The notes under the pieces: generated by a model
Database searches by the model: none
Seen by the model: the letters and a program-made list of their open reading frames with translations, nothing else
Told to the model about the DNA's origin: nothing
In this document: in pieces, positions 7,898-15,091 of the stretch
How positions within the stretch are numbered: position 1 is the first letter of the stretch
How the letters are laid out: each line of letters opens with the position of its first letter
Assembly: GCA_003225005.1 (NCBI GenBank)
Contig: QIAN01000384.1
Location: 1-43,266 of the forward strand
Length of the DNA: 43,266 bases
Source: Acidobacteriota bacterium
Lineage (GTDB): Bacteria > Acidobacteriota > Terriglobia > Terriglobales > Acidobacteriaceae
Direction of reading: 5' to 3'
Position numbers and translations under genes: made by a program

Positions 7898-8719
7898 ATG
7901 CCTGCCTTTCTTGATGAGATTGTGGCTCGCACGCGTGTCAGAGTTGCTGCTGCGAAACCTGCCGCTGATTTGCATGAACTTGAGAGGCGGGCGGCACGGC
8001 ACGCTCCTCGGGGATTTCGGCGGGCGCTGGAGTTGAAGAGCCAGAATGGTGTGGCGGTGATTGCGGAGTTGAAGAAGGCATCGCCGTCGAAGGGTCTGAT
8101 TCGGGCGGAGTTCGACGCCGCCGGTTTGGCGCGGGAGTTGGAGGCTGCGGGGGCAGCAGCACTGTCGGTGCTGACCGACGAAGAGTTCTTTCAGGGGTCA
8201 GTGGAGAATCTGCGGCGAGCTTCGAGCGCGACCCAGCTGCCGTGCTTGCGCAAGGATTTTATTGTGGATGAGTTTCAATTGCTGGAAGCGCGGGTCAATT
8301 GTGCCGATGCCGTGCTGCTGATCGTGGCGGCGCTGGAACAGGCAGAGTTGGTGACTCTGGAGCGAAAGGCACGGGAACGCGGACTCGATGTTTTGTGCGA
8401 GATCCACAATGAGGAAGAGTTGCAGCGAGCGCTGAATGCGGGATGTGATCTTATCGGCGTGAACACCCGCGACTTGCGGACTTTCAAGGTGGATGCGGAG
8501 ACGGCGTTCCAGTTGGCTGCGAGTTTTCCCAAGGATGTGGTGCGCGTGGCGGAGAGCGGAATTCGATCGGGATCGGATATTGCGCAGCTGCGGGCGTTGG
8601 GGTATCAAGCATTTCTTGTGGGGGAGTCGCTCATGAGGGCCCAGCGGCCCGGGGATGCGCTGCGGGAATTGCTGCAGGCAGTTCCGAGTGACGAGTACCG
8701 AGTTCGGAGTGCGCGGTAA
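7898..8719 (+). CDS. trpC: indole-3-glycerol phosphate synthase
   Basis: A 273-residue TIM-barrel enzyme that closes carboxyphenylamino-deoxyribulose phosphate to indole-3-glycerol phosphate in tryptophan synthesis. Conserved segments are IAELKKASPSKG (55-66), the lysine loop LRKDFIVDEFQ (about 117-127), CEIHNEEE (about 167-174), GVNTRDL and the phosphate site VAESGI. It is monofunctional, not fused to trpF. The ATG has no Shine-Dalgarno sequence and lies 13 bases after a TATAAT box, so the message may be nearly leaderless. The last 12 residues (VPSDEYRVRSAR) are encoded by five tandem heptanucleotide repeats (8680-8714) and are not part of the fold. It is the first gene of the aromatic operon. 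Confidence 0.97.
   Translation: MPAFLDEIVARTRVRVAAAKPAADLHELERRAARHAPRGFRRALELKSQNGVAVIAELKKASPSKGLIRAEFDAAGLARELEAAGAAALSVLTDEEFFQGSVENLRRASSATQLPCLRKDFIVDEFQLLEARVNCADAVLLIVAALEQAELVTLERKARERGLDVLCEIHNEEELQRALNAGCDLIGVNTRDLRTFKVDAETAFQLAASFPKDVVRVAESGIRSGSDIAQLRALGYQAFLVGESLMRAQRPGDALRELLQAVPSDEYRVRSAR
8680..8714 (+). repeat. heptanucleotide tandem repeat (5 units) inside the trpC 3' end
   Basis: Five units in strict 7-base register: AGTTCCG, AGTGACG, AGTACCG, AGTTCGG, AGTGCGC. They encode the TrpC tail. On the other strand the units read as nnnnACT, and the array resembles the other heptad arrays of the window in period and style. Confidence 0.75.
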
Positions 8720-8769
8720 GAAGCGAGTTTGGGCGGAAATCTTTTTACCGGCTTCTGACCACTGATTTC

Positions 8770-9504
8770 ATGACTTGGATCAAGATTTGTGGGACGACGA
8801 ATTTGGAGGATGCGCTGACGGCGGTCGATGCCGGCGCGGATGCGCTGGGGTTCGTGTTTTATGAGAAGAGTCCGCGGAAGATTGATGTGGAGACGGCGCG
8901 GGAAATTGTGGCGAAGCTGCCGGCGAGGGTTGAGAAAGTTGGAGTATTCGTCGGTGAGTCTGCGGACGAATGGCCGCGGGATGTTCTGAATGTAGGACTC
9001 ACATCGGTGCAGCAATACTTTGGCTTCAAGGCTAGAGTTCAGCCTAAGAATGCTAAGGCGGCTGGTATCGATGGCTTTCCCGTCCCCCCGAAGATCTATG
9101 TGGCTTTGCCCGTGGCTCGATTCCTGGAAGAGGAAGAGGAATTCAAGGGTTTGGCGGATTTCGCAAAATGGAAAAAGAATCTTCCCAAGGAATTTTCGCT
9201 TCTGGAAGGGTTGTTGGACACGATTGTCCTGGATTCGGGCGACATGCGTCAGCCGGGAGGTACGGGCAATACCTTTGACTGGAACAAGGCTGTACCGATC
9301 GCGGAAGGAATGCGGCAGGGTGGTGTGAAGCTAATCGTCGCCGGCGGATTGACTCCGGCAAACGTTGGAGATGCGATCGGAGTTCTGAAGCCTTGGGGCG
9401 TGGACGTGGCTTCGGGCGTGGAGGCGAGGCCGGGGAAGAAGGATCCCGAGAAAGTGCGCGCGTTTGTGAGGGCGGTGCGGGAAACAGATCGGAAAGCGTG
9501 CTAG
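8770..9504 (+). CDS. trpF: phosphoribosylanthranilate isomerase, enlarged form
   Basis: A 244-residue TIM barrel catalysing the Amadori rearrangement of phosphoribosylanthranilate. It has the catalytic-Cys motif WIKICGTTN (3-11), [14 protein letters not shown] (about 24-38), IVLDSGDM with the general-acid Asp, [20 protein letters not shown] and the closing DVASGVE. It is about 35-40 residues longer than usual TrpF. The extra sequence lies mid-protein (about residues 85-145, with an EEEEEF run), and the common VQLHG segment is replaced by VQQYFG. Core motifs are intact, so activity is likely. It ends two bases before the trpB ATG. Confidence 0.93.
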   Translation: MTWIKICGTTNLEDALTAVDAGADALGFVFYEKSPRKIDVETAREIVAKLPARVEKVGVFVGESADEWPRDVLNVGLTSVQQYFGFKARVQPKNAKAAGIDGFPVPPKIYVALPVARFLEEEEEFKGLADFAKWKKNLPKEFSLLEGLLDTIVLDSGDMRQPGGTGNTFDWNKAVPIAEGMRQGGVKLIVAGGLTPANVGDAIGVLKPWGVDVASGVEARPGKKDPEKVRAFVRAVRETDRKAC

Positions 9505-9506
9505 CG

Positions 9507-10781
9507 ATGGCGACGGTTCCAAGAACGAAAGTGAAGGTCAAAATCCCCACCCTGGGCGAAGAGCGGGCAAGGGTGGGGCACCCTGGTCCGAAAAATCCAG
9601 GGAGCGAGCTCGGCCGGTTTGGGGCTTATGGCGGACGTTATGTGCCGGAGACTCTGATGTCGGCCCTCGAGGAATTGGAATCCGCATATGAGAAGGCGAA
9701 GCGGGACCGGAAATTTCAGCGGCGGCTGGAGGAGTTGCTGCGGACTTATGCGGGGCGTCCGACACCGCTGTTTTTTGCGCGACGGCTAACCAAGGATTTG
9801 GGTGGGGCGAAGATTTATTTGAAGCGCGAGGATCTGCTGCATACCGGGGCGCACAAGATCAACAACTGTCTGGGGCAGGGGTTGCTAGTGGAGCGCATGG
9901 GCAAGCGGCGCGTGATTGCCGAGACTGGTGCGGGGCAGCACGGGGTGGCCACCGCGACCGTGTGTGCCCTGCTGGGATTTGAGTGCGTCGTGTACATGGG
10001 CACCGAGGATATGCGGCGGCAGGAGTTGAACGTGTTCCGCATGCGGTTGCTGGGGGCCGAGGTACGTGGCGTGGATTCTGGATCGCGAACCTTGAAAGAT
10101 GCCATCAACGAGGCCATGCGCGACTGGGTGACGAATGTCCGCACCACACATTATTTGTTGGGAAGCGTGCTGGGGGCGCATCCGTATCCCACGATGGTGC
10201 GGGACTTTCATCGCGTGATTGGTCGTGAGGCGCGGGCACAGATTCTGAAAGCCGAGGGCGCGCTTCCCACCGCGATCATCGCGTGCGTGGGCGGAGGATC
10301 AAACGCGATCGGAATTTTTTATGAGTTCATCAAGGATAAGAAAGTGAAGCTGATCGGCGTGGAAGCGGGCGGCCGCGGCGAGGCACTGGGGGACCACGCA
10401 GCGCGGTTTCGCGGAGGTTCGCCGGGCGTATTGCAGGGAACGTATTCTTACGTGCTGCAAGATGAGGCGGGGCAGATCGCTTTGACGCATTCGATTTCGG
10501 CGGGGCTGGATTATCCGTCGATTGGGCCGGAGCATGCGGCATTGAGAGATGCGGGGCGGGCGGAGTACGTGCCGGCGTCGGATGCGGAGGCGCTGGGGGC
10601 GACGACGCTACTGGCGCGGACGGAAGGAATTATTCCGGCGCTCGAGTCAGCGCATGCCGTGGCAGAAGTGGTGAAGCGCGCGCCGAAGATGAAGAAGTCG
10701 GATGTAGTGATGGTGAATGTTTCGGGGCGGGGAGATAAGGACATTGGGATCATGCGGGAGAGCCTCAAGCTCGACGGATGA
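9507..10781 (+). CDS. trpB: tryptophan synthase beta chain
   Basis: A 424-residue PLP enzyme condensing indole with serine. It has [20 protein letters not shown] (about 36-55), the PLP-lysine motif HTGAHKINN (Lys117), [15 protein letters not shown], the phosphate-binding [21 protein letters not shown] and [10 protein letters not shown]. The start is two bases after the trpF stop, indicating translational coupling. Odd feature: residues about 13-31 (including [14 protein letters not shown]) are extra relative to the family and come from a GC-rich palindrome (9545-9584) inserted in frame near the start. Catalytic residues are unaffected. Confidence 0.97.
   Translation: MATVPRTKVKVKIPTLGEERARVGHPGPKNPGSELGRFGAYGGRYVPETLMSALEELESAYEKAKRDRKFQRRLEELLRTYAGRPTPLFFARRLTKDLGGAKIYLKREDLLHTGAHKINNCLGQGLLVERMGKRRVIAETGAGQHGVATATVCALLGFECVVYMGTEDMRRQELNVFRMRLLGAEVRGVDSGSRTLKDAINEAMRDWVTNVRTTHYLLGSVLGAHPYPTMVRDFHRVIGREARAQILKAEGALPTAIIACVGGGSNAIGIFYEFIKDKKVKLIGVEAGGRGEALGDHAARFRGGSPGVLQGTYSYVLQDEAGQIALTHSISAGLDYPSIGPEHAALRDAGRAEYVPASDAEALGATTLLARTEGIIPALESAHAVAEVVKRAPKMKKSDVVMVNVSGRGDKDIGIMRESLKLDG
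9545..9584 (+). repeat. GC-rich palindromic element inside the trpB coding start
   Basis: Perfect 9-bp arms, CCCCACCCT (9545-9553) and AGGGTGGGG (9570-9578), are separated by 16 bases. The right arm forms a second palindrome with the following bases (AGGGTG-GGG-CACCCT, 9570-9584). It is read through in frame as part of TrpB. It looks like a REP-like unit that landed in the 5' end of the gene. Confidence 0.65.
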
Positions 10782-10795
10782 GGGAAGATGAAGCT

Positions 10796-10884
10796 AATTG
10801 TTGATTTTTCATTGTTGAATGAAAATCTAAGGCACGCTGAGTTGTGGTTTTTAATCAACGGTCAACAAGCAAAAACCAACAATT
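10796..10884 (+). repeat. TTGTTGATT-bounded intergenic element (trpB-trpA)
   Basis: Inverted arms AATTGTTGATTTTT (10796-10809) and AAAAACCAACAATT (10871-10884) pair at 13 of 14 positions and fill almost the whole trpB-trpA gap. The inside shares TTGTTGA, AAAATCT and GTTGTGGTTT with the element after tyrA at 14136-14220, so the two are related copies. Confidence 0.7.
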
Positions 10885-10891
10885 CTTCTCC

Positions 10892-11656
10892 ATGCCTCTG
10901 ATCTTCCACAAAAAACCGGCGCTCGTGGTGTACGTGACGTGCGGCGATCCGGATCTGGCGACGACGCGCGAGATCGTGCTGGCGGCAATTGAGGCCGGGG
11001 CGGATGTGATCGAGCTGGGCGTGCCGTTCAGCGATCCGGTGGCGGATGGGCCGGTGATCCAACGAGCCAGCGAACGGGCGCTCAAACACGGCACCTCGTT
11101 GGCACAGGTGCTCAAGCTGGCGGCGGAAATTCGGGAGCAGGCGCAGTCGACGGGGTTGATTGTATTTTCCTATTTGAATCCTATTCTGCGAATGGGGCTG
11201 GAGAAATTCTGTAAAGTGATGCGGCATGCGGGCCTCGACGGCGCGCTGCTGACGGATTTGCCGGTGGAAGAAGCCGGGCAATATTTGCGGGAGATGCGGC
11301 AGGCTGATCTAGCCACGATTTTTCTGGCCGCGCCGACCAGCACGGACGAGCGACTGAAGCGTGTGGCGGAGGCATCGACCGGATTTGTTTATGCGGTATC
11401 GCGAACAGGCGTTACCGGTGCACGGCAGCAGCTGGCCGGCGAGGCCAAGACGCTGGTGCGACGGCTGCGGAAATACACGAAGCTTCCGGTTGCGGTTGGA
11501 TTCGGCGTATCGACTGCGGAGCAATTCGCCGAGGTGGGCGAGTTTGCCGATGCGGCCGTGGTGGGCAGCGCGATTGTCGAGACGATCGAGCGGAACCGGG
11601 GACGGGAGGCAGCTGCCGTGGGAGAATTTGTGGGGAAGCTGACAGCTGACCAGTGA
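10892..11656 (+). CDS. trpA: tryptophan synthase alpha chain
   Basis: A 254-residue TIM barrel that cleaves indole-3-glycerol phosphate to indole for the beta chain. The catalytic Glu is in VIELGVPFSDP (Glu41) and the catalytic Asp in ADGPVIQRAS (Asp52). DGALLTDLPVEE, FLAAPTSTDERL, GFVYAVSRTGVTGA and VGFGVSTAEQ follow the family order. The ATG at 10892 was chosen because the family begins here; upstream in-frame codons are repeat-derived. No strong ribosome site is visible. The last residues (LTADQ) lie in a heptad repeat array. Confidence 0.96.
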   Translation: MPLIFHKKPALVVYVTCGDPDLATTREIVLAAIEAGADVIELGVPFSDPVADGPVIQRASERALKHGTSLAQVLKLAAEIREQAQSTGLIVFSYLNPILRMGLEKFCKVMRHAGLDGALLTDLPVEEAGQYLREMRQADLATIFLAAPTSTDERLKRVAEASTGFVYAVSRTGVTGARQQLAGEAKTLVRRLRKYTKLPVAVGFGVSTAEQFAEVGEFADAAVVGSAIVETIERNRGREAAAVGEFVGKLTADQ

Positions 11657-11679
11657 GAGCTGCTTTCTGAGGGCTGCTT
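11638..11679 (+). repeat. heptanucleotide tandem repeat (about 6 units) at the trpA 3' end
   Basis: Units in register: GCTGACA, GCTGACC, AGTGAGA, GCTGCTT, TCTGAGG, GCTGCTT. The array spans the trpA stop and the gap to the chorismate mutase gene, and encodes the final TrpA residues. Confidence 0.65.
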
Positions 11680-11682
11680 TTC

Positions 11683-12006
11683 ATGGACATCGCAGATTGG
11701 CGAAAGAAGATCGATGAGCTGGACCGGCGGCTGGTGGAATTGCTGAGTCAGCGTGCCCAGGCGGCACAGGAAATCGGGCGTCTGAAGCGGAATACGAGTT
11801 TACCAGTTTACGAGCCGGAGCGGGAGCAGGCTGTTTTTTCCAATGTGCAGCAGATAAATTCGGGGCCCTTGCCAAATCGCGAACTGGTGCGTATCTATGA
11901 GCGCATCATGGATGTGATGCGGAATATTCAGAAGGATGAGATTGTTCCGCGAGCGGAAGCGGGGAAGCGGGAGGGGGCAGAGACGGAGTTGGAGCCGACG
12001 GATTAG
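11683..12006 (+). CDS. monofunctional AroQ-type chorismate mutase
   Basis: A 107-residue all-helical protein. The opening (WRKKIDELDRRLVELLSQRA, then QEIGRLKR) is the first long helix of AroQ mutases with the N-terminal Arg and the RxxxxxxIGxxK pattern. VYEPEREQAVFSNV and LVRIYERIMDVMRNIQ complete the helices. It converts chorismate to prephenate and supplies the downstream tyrA. Lying directly before aroF, it is a split version of the AroQ-DAHP synthase fusions known in other bacteria, so physical partnership with AroF is plausible but inferred. The C-terminal 20 residues are charged and probably disordered. The stop overlaps a heptad array. Confidence 0.9.
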   Translation: MDIADWRKKIDELDRRLVELLSQRAQAAQEIGRLKRNTSLPVYEPEREQAVFSNVQQINSGPLPNRELVRIYERIMDVMRNIQKDEIVPRAEAGKREGAETELEPTD

Positions 12007-12032
12007 CAATCAGCAGTCAGCACTCAGCATTC
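12005..12032 (+). repeat. heptanucleotide tandem repeat (4 units) after the chorismate mutase gene
   Basis: Units AGCAATC, AGCAGTC, AGCACTC, AGCATTC: identical except at the fifth base (A, G, C, T in turn). This is the cleanest array of the family, and a fifth degenerate unit follows. Confidence 0.8.
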
Positions 12033-12107
12033 AGCCAGTCGAGCTTGCCTTTCAGCGGCGACTTCGTCGGGGCGGCGAGCTAGGAGCCAGACGCTAGAAG
12101 CGTTCTT

Positions 12108-13127
12108 ATGATCGTTGCGATGCAAGAATCGGCGGATGAGGGCCAGATTCAGCAGGTGATTGAACACTTGGTGAAGATGGGCTTCGAGGTACACCGCTCC
12201 ACGGGCGCGCGCATGACCGTGCTGGGAGCGGTGGGCTCGCAGGTGGACTTCGACATCCGCAACCTTGAACTTCTGCCCGGCGTCCAGGAGGTCCACCGAA
12301 TAAGCGCGCCTTACAAGCTGGCGGGACGGAGTTTCCGGCCGGAGGGCACGATCCTGAGACTCGCAAATGGCGTGGAGATAGGCGGCAACGAGGTGGTGGT
12401 GATGGCGGGTCCGTGCTCGGTGGAATCGCGCGAACAGCTCTTCAGCACGGCCGAAGCGGTGGCGAAGGTGGGAGCGCGGGTGCTGCGGGGTGGGGCGTTC
12501 AAGCCGCGCAGCTCTCCGTATTCGTTTCAAGGACACGGCGAAGAGGCGCTCAAGCTGCTGCGCGAGGCGGGCGACAAATTCAAGCTGCTGGTGATTAGCG
12601 AAGTCATGGAGATTTCGCAGATTGCGCTGATGCTTCCTTATGTCGATATCTTGCAGGTCGGTGCGCGCAACATGCAGAACTTCAATTTGCTGCGCGAGCT
12701 AGGAAAAGTTCGCAAGCCGGTGTTGCTGAAGCGCGGAATCGCCGCGACACTGGAAGAGCTTCTGCTTTCCGCGGAATACATCATGGCCGGCGGAAACTAT
12801 GATGTGATCTTGTGCGAGCGCGGCATCCGTACATTCGAGACTTACACGCGCAATACCATGGACATTTCGGCAATTCCGATCATTCACAAGCTTTCGCATT
12901 TGCCCATGACGGCCGACCCTTCGCATGGAACCGGGCGCCGGGACAAAGTGGCTCCCATGGCTCGCGCGTCGGTCGCGGCGGGAGCGGATGCGCTGCTGAT
13001 CGAAGTCCATTGCGATCCGGATCATGCGCTGTCTGATGGAGCGCAGTCGCTGTTTCCCGAGCAGTTCGCGAGGTTGATGGACCAGCTGCGGCTGATCGCG
13101 CCGGCAGTGGGACGCAAGATCGGATAA
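12108..13127 (+). CDS. aroF: 3-deoxy-7-phosphoheptulonate (DAHP) synthase, class I-beta
   Basis: A 339-residue enzyme that starts the shikimate pathway by condensing PEP and erythrose 4-phosphate. Residues 1-70 form the N-terminal ferredoxin-like regulatory domain ([20 protein letters not shown]). The catalytic barrel then shows [10 protein letters not shown] (98-107), [69 protein letters not shown] and [13 protein letters not shown]. The N-terminal domain is the usual aromatic-amino-acid sensing site in T. maritima-type enzymes, so Tyr/Phe feedback is likely but not proven. It is placed between the mutase and tyrA. Confidence 0.96.
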   Translation: MIVAMQESADEGQIQQVIEHLVKMGFEVHRSTGARMTVLGAVGSQVDFDIRNLELLPGVQEVHRISAPYKLAGRSFRPEGTILRLANGVEIGGNEVVVMAGPCSVESREQLFSTAEAVAKVGARVLRGGAFKPRSSPYSFQGHGEEALKLLREAGDKFKLLVISEVMEISQIALMLPYVDILQVGARNMQNFNLLRELGKVRKPVLLKRGIAATLEELLLSAEYIMAGGNYDVILCERGIRTFETYTRNTMDISAIPIIHKLSHLPMTADPSHGTGRRDKVAPMARASVAAGADALLIEVHCDPDHALSDGAQSLFPEQFARLMDQLRLIAPAVGRKIG

Positions 13128-13135
13128 TCATTTTT

Positions 13136-13261
13136 CACCACAGAGACACCGAGAAAGGCAACCACGAACGACTGGAATGGATCGCGCTTCCCGCGATCGA
13201 ACACTTTCGCGCAAGATCCTCACGTCTTTTGGGTTGTTTTGTTCTCTGTGACTCGGTGGTG
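13136..13261. repeat. inverted-repeat element between aroF and tyrA
   Basis: The left end CACCACAGAGACACCGAGA and the reverse complement of the right end (13243-13261) match at 16 of 19 positions. Nested inside is a perfect hairpin GATCGCG-cttcc-CGCGATC (13180-13198). The element fills nearly the whole aroF-tyrA gap. Strings like CACCACAGAGACAC recur in intergenic regions of diverse bacterial genomes, which suggests a mobile or REP-like unit. Confidence 0.65.
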
Positions 13262-13275
13262 TACGTGATTGATTC

Positions 13276-14154
13276 ATGGCGATTCGACAAATCACTATCG
13301 TCGGGACTGGCCTGATTGGCGGATCGTTTGGGCTGGCACTGAAGAGGCGTCGATTTCCTGGGCGAATTGTCGGATGCGACCGGGATCCGGTGCTGGAGCG
13401 TGCCCGGACCTGCGGCGCAATCGACGATGGCTATTCGGATTTGGGGGGCTCGGTTGTGGGCAGTCAAGTCGTGATGTTGGCCACGCCCGTGCTGTCGATT
13501 ATCGATTTGATTCAGCGATTGAGTCCGGCGCTTCCCGTACGCACGCTGCTCACTGACGTAGGCAGCACAAAGGCCGCGGTCGCTGAGCAGGCTCTGAAAG
13601 TTTTTGGCCGGAATGCGGGGCGGCGCTTTCTGGCGGGGCACCCGATGGCTGGGAAAGAACAGGGCGGCGTGGAATATGCCGATCCGGACTTGTTTCAGGG
13701 AGCGGTATGGTTTTTCACTCCGCTGCCGGACCAGAACCTTCACCAAGGATTGTTTGCCGAGTTTGCGGGTTGGGTAGACCAGATAGGAGCGCGGATCGCT
13801 GTGTTGCCGCCGGACGAGCACGATCGGCTTTGCGCGTGGATCAGCCACTTGCCGCAGATGGTGTCCACGGCTCTGGCAGCGACGCTGGTCGATGAATTTG
13901 GGGAGAACGCACCATTGCTTCCCTCTGGCGGAAGCGCGCTACAAGAGATGACGCGGATTTCAGCGAGTCCTTACTCGATGTGGCGAGACATTGCCATCAC
14001 CAACCGCAAGAATCTTGAGAACGCACTGTTCAAAGTGGAGCAACGGCTGGCACACATCCGGGAGAATTTGGCTTCGCGGCAATTGATGGATGAGTTTGAA
14101 CGGGCGCACAAGTCGAAGCGCTTTGGTTCTGGCAGAAAAATTGTTGATTGTTGA
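13276..14154 (+). CDS. tyrA: prephenate dehydrogenase
   Basis: A 292-residue NAD(P)-dependent enzyme making 4-hydroxyphenylpyruvate from prephenate. The Rossmann motif is VGTGLIGGSFGLAL (9-22); the family segments LTDVGSTKA, FLAGHPMAGKEQGG, ISHLPQMVSTALA and GGSALQEMTRISAS follow in order. There is no ACT or mutase domain; mutase activity comes from the separate gene upstream. The last residues (KIVDC) and the stop are encoded by the left arm of a TTGTTGATT element (14136-14220), so the native C-terminus has been replaced or extended. Confidence 0.95.
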   Translation: MAIRQITIVGTGLIGGSFGLALKRRRFPGRIVGCDRDPVLERARTCGAIDDGYSDLGGSVVGSQVVMLATPVLSIIDLIQRLSPALPVRTLLTDVGSTKAAVAEQALKVFGRNAGRRFLAGHPMAGKEQGGVEYADPDLFQGAVWFFTPLPDQNLHQGLFAEFAGWVDQIGARIAVLPPDEHDRLCAWISHLPQMVSTALAATLVDEFGENAPLLPSGGSALQEMTRISASPYSMWRDIAITNRKNLENALFKVEQRLAHIRENLASRQLMDEFERAHKSKRFGSGRKIVDC

Positions 14155-14220
14155 GTGCTGGAGCAAAAATCTCCAGGGATGAGAGTTTGTGGTTTCCAAT
14201 CAAAAATCAACAACTCCTTC
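14136..14220 (+). repeat. TTGTTGATT-bounded element overlapping the tyrA stop
   Basis: Inverted arms TTGTTGATT (14141-14149) and AATCAACAA (14205-14213) are perfect. The interior shares AAAATCT and GTTTGTGGTTT with the trpB-trpA copy. The tyrA stop codon lies inside the left arm, and the right end abuts the CoA-transferase promoter region. Confidence 0.7.
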
Positions 14221-14261
14221 CGTGTCTCGAGGATCAGTTTTCATTTAGAATCCTCCTCGCT

Positions 14262-14966
14262 ATGAACAAAGTTGTAGCCAGTGCGGATGAGGCCATTCGC
14301 GATGTGTTTGACGGCGCCACGATTATGATCGGCGGATTTGGGCTGTGCGGCATGCCGGAGAACCTCATTCGCGCGCTGGTCCGCAAGGGCTCTAGGAATC
14401 TGACCACCATCAGCAACAACGTGGGCGTGGATGGAGTCGGCAACGGTCTGCTGCTGGCCGCGGGGCAGATTCGGCATCACATTGGTACTTATGTGGGCGA
14501 GAACCGGCTGCTGGAAGAGATGGTTTTGAAGGGCACCATCAAGCTTGACCTGGTGCCACAGGGGACATTTTCTGAGCGCATTCGCGCGGGCGGCGCGGGC
14601 ATTCCGGCGTTTTTTACTCCCACCGGAGTTGGGACAACTGTCGCCGAAGGAAAAGAAACCCGAGAGTTCGATGGGAGAATGTACGTGATGGAGCGCGGAC
14701 TGAATGCTGACTTTGCCTTCGTGAAGGCTTGGAAGGGTGACGCGCTGGGGAATCTGGTTTACCGAAAGACGGCGCGGAATTTTAATCCCTTGATGGCGGC
14801 GGCGGCTAAGGTGACGATCGCCGAAGTGGAGCATTTGGTGGAAGCGGGCGAGTTGGATGGGGATCAGATTCACACGCCCAGCGTGTATGTGAAGCGTATT
14901 TTCCAGGGTGAGTTGTATGAGAAGCGGATTGAGAGGCGGACGGTGCGGAAGGCTGGCGCTGTTTGA
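14262..14966 (+). CDS. scoA: 3-oxoacid CoA-transferase subunit A
   Basis: A 234-residue alpha subunit of a class I CoA-transferase. It shows MIGGFGLCGMPENLIRAL, ISNNVGVDGVGNGLLLAAGQ, TYVGENRLLEEM, LVPQGTFSERIRAGGAGIPA, FFTPTGVGT and the C-terminal PSVYVKRI. With subunit B it moves CoA from succinyl-CoA to acetoacetate or a similar 3-oxoacid, linking ketone or aromatic breakdown to acetyl-CoA. The ATG at 14262 has no ribosome site but lies 10 bases after a TAGAAT box, so it may be nearly leaderless. Upstream in-frame codons derive from a repeat element and were left out. Confidence 0.94.
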   Translation: MNKVVASADEAIRDVFDGATIMIGGFGLCGMPENLIRALVRKGSRNLTTISNNVGVDGVGNGLLLAAGQIRHHIGTYVGENRLLEEMVLKGTIKLDLVPQGTFSERIRAGGAGIPAFFTPTGVGTTVAEGKETREFDGRMYVMERGLNADFAFVKAWKGDALGNLVYRKTARNFNPLMAAAAKVTIAEVEHLVEAGELDGDQIHTPSVYVKRIFQGELYEKRIERRTVRKAGAV

Positions 14967-15091
14967 GAGCTTCGGTTCAGAGTGGGGGAAGAACTCCCTG
15001 ATGCGCCGGCGGTGGCGACAGCTTGCCGAGGTCCTGCGCTTCGCTCAGGCTGACAAAGGGTGAGATTGCGGGACACCTGCCGAGAACAAAC

